NCBI GenBank assembly: GCA_021397845.1
Contig: JAHSVC010000034.1
Span: forward strand, 310,001-374,000
Length of the DNA stretch: 64,000 nt
Direction of reading: 5' to 3'
DNA from: Areca catechu
Taxonomy: Eukaryota > Streptophyta > Magnoliopsida > Arecales > Arecaceae
Part shown: positions 31,408 to 41,242 of the stretch, piece by piece
Layout of the letters: every line of letters begins with the position of its first letter
Position numbering within the stretch: the first letter of the stretch is position 1
Position numbers and translations under genes: made by a program
The notes under the pieces: generated by a model
What the model saw: only the letters and a program-made list of their open reading frames with translations
Told to the model about the DNA's origin: nothing
The model's database searches: none

Positions 31408-32531
31408 TATCCTGACTTTAGTGATATTTATAAAGTAGTTAAACAATGACCGTCTAGTTCATATAGTGAATATACCCTTCAAGATGGTTACCTTTTTAAG
31501 GAAAATAAGTTATGTATTCCTAATACTTCCCTTAGAGACTTCCTAATTTGGAAAACACATGTAGAATGTTTAGCTGGGCATTTCGGTAGAAATAAGATCA
31601 TTTTAGCAGTTGAAGACTAATTCTATTAGCCCGATCTTAAGAGGAATGTCACCCAAATTGGCTAGATGCTGAACTTGTGCTGTTGCGAAGTAGCAAAAGA
31701 AAAACACTAGCCTATATATCCCTCTTCCTATACCGGATTATCCTTGGCAAGATCTTAGCGTGGATTTTGTTCTTGGATTACCTAAGACCATGAGAAGATA
31801 TGATTTTATTTTTCTTGTGGTCGATAGGTTCTCAAAGATTGCACACTTCCTACCTTGTTCTCAAACCTATGATGTCTCTAAGGTAGCTATGCTTTTCCTA
31901 AATGAAGTGGTTAGACTACATGGTTTACCTAAAACCATTGTATCCAATAGACGTATGATTTACCAGTTATTTTTGGAAAACTCTCTGGCACATGTTAGGG
32001 ACTAAACTCAAATTTTCTACTACTTATCACCCTCAAACTGTTAGCCAGACTGAAGTAGTAAATCAAAGTCTAGGAAACTTGCTTAGATGTCTTGTTGGTG
32101 AGAATACTGCAAATTGGGACCTATTGCCGCCTAAAGCTGAGTTTGCATACAATAGTTCAGTTAACATGTCCACTGGGAAAAGCCCATTTGAAATTATCCA
32201 TGGGTATAAGCTAAGAAAGCCTTTAGACCTTATTCCTTTACCTATGCATGAATGCATTTCTGAGTCTGCTGAGTCATATGCACAGTATATTAGAGAATTG
32301 CATAAGAAAATAAGTAAAAAGATTAATGACAGCAATGAATCATATAAACATATAGCTAACTCACGAAAAAGACTCAAAGAATTTGATGGAGACTTTGTTA
32401 TGATCAAGCTTCGACCTAAACGGTTCCCACCTGGAACCATGAAAAAATTACATGCAAGTAATGCAGGACCATACAAAATAATTAAGAAAATTGGACCTAA
32501 TGCCTATGTACTTGAGTTACCACCTGAATAA
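31408..32531 (+). pseudogene. Integrase of element A
   Basis: Zinc-binding relic at 31500-31700 ('HVECLAGHFGRNK', then decayed). The core starts at about 31745 ('VDFVLGLPKTMRRYDFI'), where the first Asp is present. The second catalytic Asp region reads 'IVSNRRM' (31938-31958) in place of the usual 'SDRD', so Asp is lost. A one-base slip near 31990 leads into the frame 31992-32531 with 'TTYHPQTVSQTEVVNQSLGN' (catalytic Glu present), 'NSSVNMSTGKSPFEIIHGY' and the C-terminal 'AGPYKIIKKIGPNAYVLELP'. Inactive by missing catalytic residue and frameshift. Confidence 0.82.
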
Positions 32532-32569
32532 GGTATTAGTTCAACTTTCAATGTTTTAGACTTTGTAGA

Positions 32570-32870
32570 GTATAAGGAACCACAATAATACCTGGTGAGC
32601 CTTTTAAGCCTGATCTCATCCTTGAGAATGAACCTACCCCTATGTGTCCACTAGCCAAAATACTAGAATGGAGAGACAGGACTGAGCAGATTTTGGATGA
32701 CAAGATTATCGCTACTCGGAGTAAAGATTATCAACATTACTTGGTTCGTTAGCAAGGATGACCTGAATTTGAAGATTCTTGGGTCACTCAAAAAAATTGA
32801 AAAAGATTAACCCGGACTTGCTAGAGCATTACCAGAGTCGAGTTGACCCATACTCGACAGGATCGAGTTC
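32570..32870 (+). pseudogene. Integrase chromodomain of element A
   Basis: After the integrase stop (32529), 'DFVEYKEP' and then 'QILDDKIIATRSKDYQHYLV' and 'PEFEDSW' (about 32690-32790) are recognisable. They are homologous to the chromodomain segments in elements B and C. Two stops fall in the 'RWQGRPE' stretch. Confidence 0.7.
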
Positions 32871-32888
32871 CTCCCATCCCGGAAGAAT

Positions 32889-34426
32889 TGGTGTGGACAC
32901 CAAGGCTAAAAAGAAATGACAGGTTAATCCCAGCTCCCAGTGGGTCACCATGAATAAGCCCTAAATTCCAATTTCAATCGAGTCATGTACAAGCCTAGAC
33001 CTGTGAATAAGCCCCAAAATCCAATTTCAATTGAGTCCTGTATATACAAGCCTAGTCAAGTTTAATTTTATTTTGTCTTGTTATGCCTTAGTAATTTGGT
33101 CAAATTGGGTTCAATTTGATCAAGTTGGGCTTAGTTAGTTTCAATTGAGTCTTGTAATTAGTTAGGGGGTTCATTAATATCTTGATCAAGCTCAAATCAA
33201 GAATGCAAGCCAAGAAGGGACCCATTTCATGTGTCATATCGTTTTGAATGCCCCATCTTGCAACATCATCACATGCCACATCATCTTAGACGCATCATCA
33301 CATGCCACATCATCTTAGATGCATCATCACATGCCATATCATCTTGGATGCCTCATCTTGCCATGTCACATGCCATGTCATCTTGGTCGGCCACAAGAGT
33401 ACCATATGGATGCCCACCAAGAGTCCAAGTCGATCCAATTCAAGAAGTCAAGATTCAATGGTGTTTCATGTCCCAAGAATTCAAGAAATCAAGAATTCAA
33501 GGAGTCCTACAAATTCAAATTCAAGAATCCATCATGAATATCCAACCAAGAATTCATCTTGGTCGCCCATCATCAATTCAAGCCAAGAAGCCATTGCATG
33601 AAGAGAAGAGACCTTGCCGCCCACTTTAATTCAAGTTTTGTCGCCCAAATGAATGAAGTTCAAGCCCAAGGGAAGCCAATTCCATGGAGATTCTTGCCCT
33701 TCCAACAAGAACTCAAGAAATTGTAACCCTTACTCTTCTAGTTTGTAACTCATGGGGGTTTATAAATACCCCTTAATGCCTCCCCTTGTAATTCAGTTAG
33801 TTTTTCATGAAATAAAGTTAAGATTTTTCTCTTTAATCCTTAGTTATGAGAGCATCGAACTCCGAGAGGGAGCGAACATGAGGTCCTTAGGCGTGAGGCC
33901 TAGTTATCCACCATCCATCCAAGAAACCCTAAATTGCCATCCTTCCTTCTCATCTTCCTTTCTTCCAATCTTTTCCACCTTCCATGCCATCTAACTTTTG
34001 TTCTTTGACTGATTCTAGGTGATCAAGATCTGAAGTAAAGGTTTCTTTGCATTGGAACTAACCGCATTGAAGATCAGAACCCGAAGATCGATAATCTTGA
34101 AATTATGCCGCGAATCCTAGAGTACTGAAATTGGTCTTCATCAAGAGAGCTTCAAATCTTCGTTGGTAAGTGAAACCACTCCTAAACTCTTTAGTTCTAA
34201 TTCTTGAAAGCAATAATCCTAGTTTAGGTGATTTCTTAATCATCAAATCCTATTTTTTTAATTAGTTCTTGTGAATCTACATTGCGGGTATCGAACTAGT
34301 TGCCAATTGATTTCATCTAGATTCTTTGAGTTCTTTATTCTGAGATTTACTAAACTAATTGACCATTGCTCACATCTAAAACTTTAGAATTATTAGACTT
34401 AGTTTTGCATATCTCATCTCGCATCA
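32889..34426 (+). repeat. 3' LTR of element A
   Basis: 1538 bp, TGGTGTGGACACCA...TCGCATCA, partner of 12942-14457. TATA box TATAAATA at 33761-33768. The tract before it (GGAAGAAT) is a decayed PPT. Relative to the 5' LTR it has an extra 'ATCATCACATGCCACATCA' unit near 33290 and lacks a piece near 33665. Confidence 0.87.
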
Positions 34427-34431
34427 GGGAC
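34427..34431. repeat. Target-site duplication of element A (right)
   Basis: GGGAC, identical to 12937-12941. Confidence 0.88.
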
Positions 34432-34966
34432 CTAAGATGCCCATTCTCCATTGGACAAATGGCCATGGAGCAAAAAGTTAGGAGAGCGATGCGGCCGGCT
34501 GACATTGGATGTAGGCATGATGTTGGCAATGGTCACACTTTCTCATATTGGCAATGGTCACACTTTCTTATAAAATTAGCGGCGTCTCCCGCATGGTCTC
34601 CCAGAAGTATCCTTGTTAGAGTGCCTTATAAGCAGGGTCTTGCCCCCCACATGATTCCTGCAGATGCCCTCATGTATCTCTTGAAGTACATAGGCAGCTT
34701 TTGAGGACCTCAAATACTTTAGTAAGGGGTAGGAATAAGATCTCCGGTATAGCTACCCATCCATCAGCACAAAACGCATGGCCTTCTTCTTGAGGAGGCT
34801 AGCCTCCTTGCAATCCTTGGGCATGGCACCTGTGATGATGTATTTGATGTAAGGGTCCATCCTACTCACCTCGGAGGTGACTTGCTGGACCTCTGCTGCA
34901 GACTCATAGCTGGGGGTCTCCAAATATTCAATGAAGGTACACCCTAGGGTTGCTAGCTTGGAGAGG
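34432..34966 (-). pseudogene. Integrase N-terminal (zinc-binding) part of element D
   Basis: The minus strand reads 'YPLLKYLRSSKAAYVLQEIH' followed by 'EGICRNHVGG' and the 'C..CQYEK' zinc-binding end. This is the usual HHCC module of Tat integrases, at about 34480-34720. It continues across the element A insertion into 12941. Upstream (minus) it ends at 34966, where element B is inserted, and D continues at 41243. Several stops. Confidence 0.75.
34962..34966. repeat. Target-site duplication of element B (left)
   Basis: AGAGG, repeated at 41238-41242. Confidence 0.88.
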
Positions 34967-36538
34967 TGGTGGGGACACCAGGATCAGCATAGACCCCATG
35001 ATCCTATATGGTTTAATTAGTCATGTGTCAAAGTTTTGAAAATTTTGTAATCAATTAAGATTGAGTCTTGTAATAGTTGAGGTTAGTTGATTTGTCTCAA
35101 CCCTCAACCTAGTCAGTATTTTAAGTCCTGTACATCAATTATGAGTCCAATATGAGCCCAATTTTTGTACAAGAGAGGAAGGTCATCCTATTTTGGAGTT
35201 CCACCAGGCCACATCCAGGAGTCAGAGGCCATTACATCAGCCTAGTGGATTTTGTGTGACAACCCAATCTAAGATGCTTTTAGAAACCCTGATTCCTTCT
35301 AGATGCCCTCCAGATGCCCAGATTCAAGTCTAGATGCCAGAGCATATTCCCAAACTAGGGAATCTATGATTCTCAGAGGTCCACTTGCATCCCAGCCCAA
35401 GGAGATCAAGCCCAGGCTCCAAGCTCAAGCCCTAAAGAAGCAAGATTCCATAGAATATTACTGCTACCAGGCTACCAGACCACTCCAGCTTTTGGAGGCC
35501 CAAGCCCATGCATCCAAGCCCCTTTGGGCTGGTCCTTTGCTACCCCTAGAATCCCAACACGCCCTCCTAGGCATCCTTGAAGTGTTGACCAAGTCCAAGA
35601 GGTGTCCTTGAGTGGAATAGTCAAAGCATGAAGGGAGAAGGAGAAGACAAGGTCAAATCCTAACCTAGTTGAGACTTATGCTCCTAATTGTTTTAAGATT
35701 TATTTTTCTAACGTAGCTAGGAGAGGACTTGTAACCCAAGTGTGTAACCCTAGTTAGAGGGCATGGGGACTCTATAAATACCCCACCCCTTCTCCTCTTG
35801 TAATCAACTTTTATTCATGATATCAAAACCCTGGTGAATTTATTTGAGCTTGTGAGCTTGTGTGTTACTTTGTTTTTATTTTTTCTTTGGTTACTATTAT
35901 GCTTGGCCAAATTCCTTGCTGCCCTAGCATCCTTCCATGCCCTAACTCACTACCATCCAAGCCTTCACACATCCAAGAAGAAGAGCCCTAGGCCGCCAAG
36001 CAAAGAGATCTTCACCAAGCTTCAAGCCGCCCTGCTTCTAAACCCAAACCTGATTCCTTCTAAACCTAGTTTCCTTTCTTTTTCTTACTTGCTATTTTGA
36101 TTGACCCCTGATATTTTACAAGATCCCCGAGGTGTTTAACCCCCCAGATGAGGATTTCCTTGCCTCCAGGACTGTCCAAATCAGCTATCTAATCAAGGGA
36201 ACTGAGCTTCATCATCCAGACTCCAATCAGAGTGCTGTGTGATCTCTTCATCGGAAGTTCTTCAAATCACTTATTGGTAACATCCTTCCCTTCTTTTAAT
36301 TTCTGATTTGATGAAAATAAGCTATCCTAAACTTGGAGTTTTTCAACTCTCGGATCCTGGCTACTTATTATCTTGCATGAGTTCTTTGCGATCATGATGA
36401 TTCTATACATTGCTATCCTATTTGCTAGTTCTTACTTTAGTTTGAGAATTTAGCCTACAAATTAAATTATAAAATTTACAAAAAAATTAGTTTTCTATTT
36501 TCTCTATATGTTTAGCAATCTTAAAGTCATCTCCATTA
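34967..36538 (+). repeat. 5' LTR of element B
   Basis: 1572 bp, aligned with 39673-41237. TATA box TATAAATACCCC at 35773. The distal terminus is CATTA where the 3' LTR has CATCA, so one terminal base has mutated. Confidence 0.87.
35773..35780 (+). promoter_or_regulatory. TATA box of element B 5' LTR
   Basis: TATAAATA, conserved at 40480-40487 in the 3' LTR and in element A LTRs. Confidence 0.7.
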
Positions 36539-36540
36539 GT

Positions 36541-36552
36541 TTGTATCAGAGC
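36541..36552 (+). other. Primer-binding site of element B
   Basis: TTGTATCAGAGC, two bases after the LTR. One mismatch to the iMet-tRNA complement TGGTATCAGAGC. Confidence 0.75.
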
Positions 36553-37632
36553 GGATTTAGGATAGTTTTTATCTACTTTGCATTCACAAACCCTAATTTT
36601 TGCATCATGTCCACTACATTAGGTGTCTGTTTTGCATCTAATTTCAACCATCTAGGAATTTTATTTTTCTATGAAATTTGCAATAATTGTTCTTTGTCAT
36701 GTCCTCTATTTTATCAAATTTTTTAATTAATTTTATAGAAAACCTAAATCATTAAAATTTGATATATTAGAAACCTTAACAGAAACCTAAACATTTTATA
36801 GTAGTCTAAAATACCCTAGGATTTGCACCATCATTTGATTTTTGTTTTCCATGAAATTTAGTAAGTATTATCAGCACAATTCATCCTCTGTTCTAGAATT
36901 TTTTTGAATTTTTTTTGCATTAGTAACTATATCAAATTCTGCATCATTTGAAACCCTAATTCTCTATTTTTTGCTATTTCTGCATACGTAACTCAACCTA
37001 ACTTAATCAACTTCCACCCACCCCAATCCCAAGCCAAACTTTGTTTGATAATCCCAGTTAACTTAAACTTAACTTGACATCTCATAAATTAATTAAAAAT
37101 CATTTTATTTTCTGATTATTTTAGATTATATCAGGACCATTGAATGTTCATCATCTTTTAATCTAATCTTAAGGGCAATTAATATAACATTAGGGCAGGA
37201 GGCATAACCTATCCTGGGCCCAAAATAACCACCCAGCATTTCCACCCAAGCCTTAATTAAAATTAATTAGACTTAATTTGCCCTAGTGGGCTAGGTGACA
37301 CCCAACAGGTCGGGTCTGAACCGTGTGGGCCAACTAGTGCATTTAATCCTTTAGCTATTATTAAAAGCTGGTGTCTAAGGCTGGGGGTCCAGAATCAAAC
37401 GACCTAAGTGGTGTTGTGGTTTTTAATTGGATCCTTGTGAAAGCAGGGAGGGCCTCATACACTCTCAACCCCTACATGACCAGTGGAAGGATTAGCTATT
37501 AGGTTAGGTGTAAGTTGAGCTGACCCATCTAGTTTTGGCTCTAGGTCTAGGAAACCCTAAATTGTACTAGCCTTTTTTTTTTCTTTTGCATGCTTAGCTG
37601 CATCATTCCACTCTGATTGTTTGATTTGTTAC
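36553..37632 (+). other. Leader of element B
   Basis: AT-rich and non-coding. The distal half (37190-37610) resembles the leader before gag in element A (about 14990-15340) and the minus-strand leader of C. Confidence 0.5.
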
Positions 37633-38990
37633 ATGACCACTAGATTAGGGACCCAATACCAAAAGTCAAAACCTCAACCCAGCCTAACTATGGATTTCAA
37701 TTTTGAGGCCACGATGAAGGCCATGAGTGATCAGATTATCTCCCAAATGAACTGTAGATTTGACCAATCAAATACCCAAACCCAAGCCCAACTTGCCCAA
37801 ATGAACCGTAGGTTTGACCAAAGGAATAAAATGCTTGACCAACTGATCCAATCAAATAACCAAATGACCCATAGGATAGATCCATTAGATGACCAAATAG
37901 GAACCCTAGACAAGGCCCATAGAGCTACACCCTCGTCCTATAATCCCTAGGAACCCATAGTCCCTAGATATGAACCCAGTAGTAATCTACTATCCCTCAA
38001 TCAAGCTGAATCCTATAGGATTAATATCCCTAGAATTGAACCCATAACCTTTGAACCCATAACCTTTAAACCCATAACCTATAAACCCATAGCCCTTAGT
38101 TTACCCACCCTTGTTACCCCAGACCTTAGTCAGTTTTTCATTAGCCAAACCCCTCTTACCACCCCATTGGTTCACCAAGATGACTTAGAAGAAGAAATAC
38201 ATGAGGTTGACCTTAGTCTGGTAGAGGAGTATGAAGATAATGAGTCTATTGAAGATCTAGAAGAGTACCCTATAGAAGACCCAGGATTAGTTGATTATGA
38301 CCAAACCCAGATAGAAACCAATCCAGTGTTAGTTGATCCAATAGAAACCCAGGTAGAAGCTACCCTAGAGTTAGCTGACTTTAACCACACCCAACCTGTA
38401 GTGGAAGAACCCTTAAAGGAAGAAGACCATGAGGAATCCATCCTATAATTAGCTTCTTACCTGAGAAGCCACTCAATGAAAGCCCAAGTATAGAGCCCAG
38501 TCCTAAATATCTTGAACCCGATGACTTTATTAAGGATTTGGCTTATCAGTACCCTAAGGAAGAATTCCATCCTATAGTTTCCATTGACGATCTCTTTCCT
38601 GAGATTATTGACCCACTCTTCCATACTATAAACTCTGTAGGACTACCTCAAACCCATAAGGTCAATCTCATTAGTCTAGGACTCATCCCTGAAACCCCTT
38701 CTAGTATTCTACTCTTTCTGATTAACCCTGAACCATCTCCTTATTTCTCATCCTGCCAGACTAACCCTGAACCCACTCCTTATTTTCTACCCTTTCCCAA
38801 ACTTCTTCTATGTTTTTTACTATTAGGTTATATTTTATAGGAGTTTGTATATTACATTCATTCATTGAGCATGTCATGTTTGCATTTTACTTCTGGAAAA
38901 CCCTATGGCATTTGCTAGGAGTACATAGTAAGTTCTCATGTACATGCCATGCTAGAATCAAACCTAAAGAGTTTATAGTCTGTTAGATTT
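37633..38990 (+). pseudogene. Gag-like/acidic ORF of element B, shared with element C
   Basis: ATG at 37633 opens 'MTTRLGTQYQKSKPQ'. Asn/Gln-rich helical repeats 'MNCRFDQSNTQTQAQLAQMN' follow (37746-37805, Arg-Phe-Asp-Gln recurring). After a stop at 37948 the frame 38167-38448 is very acidic ('SLVEEYEDNESIEDLEEYP', 'ETQVEATLELADFNH'). The frame 38538-38840 has 'LISLGLIPETPSS' and repeated 'NPEPSPYF/NPEPTPYF'. A final frame, 38860-38985, reads 'FAFYFWKTLWHLLGVHSKFS' then Cys/His-rich sequence and ends 'KPKEFIV'. The same block order occurs in element C. Only the N terminus is gag-like; the rest is unrecognised. It is split by stops and at least two frame changes. Confidence 0.6.
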
Positions 38991-39242
38991 TTGTCCCTTA
39001 AAGAGTCTAATAAATTTTCTTTGATAGGGAAGTTTAGTCGTGTCTATTAGATGTTCGTCTTGAGTCCAATAAATTTACAGACCCAATCTACCTGTCCATA
39101 CATGCACTAGCCTCTGCACAGCATATACATCATGAAATTAGTCAAGGCTGAACATAATTAATGAACTAAATAACAACTTGGCTAATTTTCAAAAGAAAGA
39201 TGAAAAATTTTCTACAGAGAAATATGTGACTATCAAAGAATT
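38991..39242 (+). other. Interior gap of element B where pol is missing
   Basis: No RT or integrase core signal. The sequence passes directly from the acidic ORF to the integrase tail, so the deletion junction of pol is within this stretch. Confidence 0.5.
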
Positions 39243-39600
39243 TTTGCTTGCGAAGCTGGCCCATCCAAAATAATGAATAGTAGTGGACCCAATGCCTATG
39301 TGCCTGAGATATCACCTGATTTAGGTATTAGCTCCACTTTCATCATCTCAGACTTTGTAAAGTCTAGGGAGCCAGCAGTGATACCCAGCGAGCCCCTTGA
39401 GCCACTCCCTTTCTTTGTGAGTGAACCCACCCCAGAGCGACCACATATAATTTGGCCTTTTGGTGAGGAACATATTGAAAGAACTCTAGACAATCAAGCT
39501 ATCAATACCCAGAATAGAGACTGTCAGCAGTACTTGGTCCGGTGGCAAGGTCGGCCAGAATCTGAGGATTTATATAATGCTGGTGCGGATCTGTAATGCC
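39243..39600 (+). pseudogene. Integrase C-terminal region with chromodomain (element B)
   Basis: The frame 39273-39596 contains 'GPNAYVPEISPDLGISSTF', a Pro/Glu-rich linker, and 'RTLDNQAINTQNRDCQQYLV' followed by 'RWQGRPESEDL' before a shift and stop. It corresponds to the integrase tail and chromodomain of element A and is nearly uninterrupted, the best preserved of the three chromodomain relics. Confidence 0.75.
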
Positions 39601-39654
39601 TCAACCCAAACCCTCCTTGAACCAAATGGACCCATACTCGACGGGGTCGAGATC

Positions 39655-39672
39655 CTCTCACCTCGGGAGAAT
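39655..39672 (+). other. Polypurine tract region of element B
   Basis: CTCACCTCGGGAGAAT precedes the 3' LTR; GGGAGAAT is shared with element C. Confidence 0.6.
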
Positions 39673-41237
39673 TGGTGGGGACACCAGGATCAGACATAGA
39701 TCCCTAGATCCCATATGATTTAATTAGTTATGTGTCAAAGTTTTAAAAATTTTGTAATCAATTAAGATTAAGTCTTGTAATAAGTTGAAGTTAGTTGATT
39801 TGTCTCAACCCTCAACCTAGTCAGTATTTTGAGTCCTGTACATCAATTATGAGTCCAATATGAGCCCAGTTTTTGTACAAGAGATGAGGTCACCCTATTT
39901 TGGAGTTCCACCAGGCTACATCCAGGAGTCAGAGGCCACTACTTCAGCCCAGTGGATTTTGTGTGACAACCCAGGATCCAAGATGCTTCTAGAAATCCTG
40001 ATTCCTTCCAAATGCCCTCTAGATGCCCAGATTCTAGTCCAGATGCCAGAGCATATTCCCAAAACAGGGCATCTATAATTCTAGAGGTTCACCTGCATCC
40101 CAGTCCAAGGAAATCAAGCCCAGGCACCAAGCCCAAGCCCTAAAGAAGCAAAATTCCATGAAATATTCCTGCTACCAGGCTACCAGGTCATCCCAGCTTT
40201 CGAAGGCCCAAGCCCATGCACCCAAGCCCCTTTGGGCCGGCACCTTGCTACCCCTAGAAGCCCAACATGCCCTCCTAGGCATCCTTGAAGTGTTGACCAA
40301 GTCCAAGAGGTGTCCTTGAGTGGAATAGTCAAAGCATGAAGGGAGAAGGAGAAGACTAGGTCAAATCCTAACCTAGTTGGGACTTATGCTCCTAATTATT
40401 TTAAGATTTATATTTCTAACCTAGCTAGGAAAGGACTTGTAACCCAAGTGTGTAACCCTAGTTAGAGGGCATGAAACTTTATAAATACCCTACCCCTCCC
40501 CCTCTTGTAATCAACTTATATTCATGATATCAAAACCTTGGTGAATTTATTTTGAGCTTGCGAGCTTGTGTGTTATTTTATTTTTATTTTTTCTTTGGTT
40601 AGGTCGAATTCCTTGATGCCCTAGCATCCTTCCACACCCTAACTCACTACCATCCAAGCCTTCACACATCTAAGAAGGAGTGCCCTAGGCCGCCAAGCAA
40701 GGAGATCTTCACCAAGCTTCAAGCCGCCCCGCTTCTAAACCCTAACCTGATTCCTTCTAAACCTAGTTTCCTTTCTTTTTCTTACTTGCTATTTTGATTG
40801 ACCCCTGATGTTTTATAGGATCCCTGAGGTGTTTGACCTCCCCAAAGGAGGCTTTCCTTGCCTCTAGGACCACCCAAATCAGCCATCTAATCAAGGGAAC
40901 CGAGCTTCATCATCCAGACTCCAATTAGAGTTCTGTGTGATCTTTTCATCGAAAGTTCTTCAAATCACTGATTGGTAACATCCTTCCCTTCTTTTAATTT
41001 ATGATTTAATGAAAATAAGCTATCCTAAACTGGGAGTTTCTCAACTCTCGGATCCTGGCTACTTATTATCTTTCATGAGTTCTTTGCAATCATGATGATT
41101 CTATACATTGCTATCCTATTTGCTAGTTCTTACTTTAGTTTGAAAACTTAACCTACAAATTAAATTATAAAATTCATAAAAAAATTGGTTTAGTATTTTT
41201 CTTGCATGTTTAGCAATCTTAGAGTCATCCCGCATCA
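39673..41237 (+). repeat. 3' LTR of element B
   Basis: 1565 bp, TGGTGGGGACACC...CCGCATCA. Partner of 34967-36538. Confidence 0.87.
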
Positions 41238-41242
41238 AGAGG
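41238..41242. repeat. Target-site duplication of element B (right)
   Basis: AGAGG, identical to 34962-34966. Confidence 0.88.

Larger units (their letters stand above)
12942..34426 (+). mobile_element. Chromovirus-type Ty3/gypsy retrotransposon (element A), split by a copia element
   Basis: LTRs 12942-14457 and 32889-34426 start TGGTG(C/T)GGACACCA and end CTCGCATCA. The PBS is at 14463-14474. Gag (15343-16450) and protease/RT/RNase H (16450-18504) run into the inserted copia. Integrase (31408-32531) and chromodomain (32570-32870) resume exactly after the second AGAAT copy. The gene order, with integrase after RNase H and a C-terminal chromodomain, is that of chromoviruses. Removing the insert gives about 8.6 kb. 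All genes contain stops. A is inserted in reverse orientation into D's integrase. Confidence 0.88.
34967..41237 (+). mobile_element. Non-autonomous chromovirus-type LTR retrotransposon (element B)
   Basis: LTRs 34967-36538 and 39673-41237 have ends TGGTGGGGACACC...CATTA/CGCATCA. A PBS lies at 36541-36552 and a PPT before 39673, with a 5-bp TSD. The interior (3.1 kb) has the gag-like/acidic ORF and the integrase chromodomain tail but no protease, RT, RNase H or integrase core. This is the same layout as element C, and the LTRs are recognisably related to those of C ('AGATGCCCTCCAGATGCCC', 'CTCCTAGGCATCCTTGA'). It is a diverged relative in the opposite orientation. LTR pair divergence by eye is about 5-7 per cent. 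It lies in D between RNase H and integrase. Confidence 0.87.
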
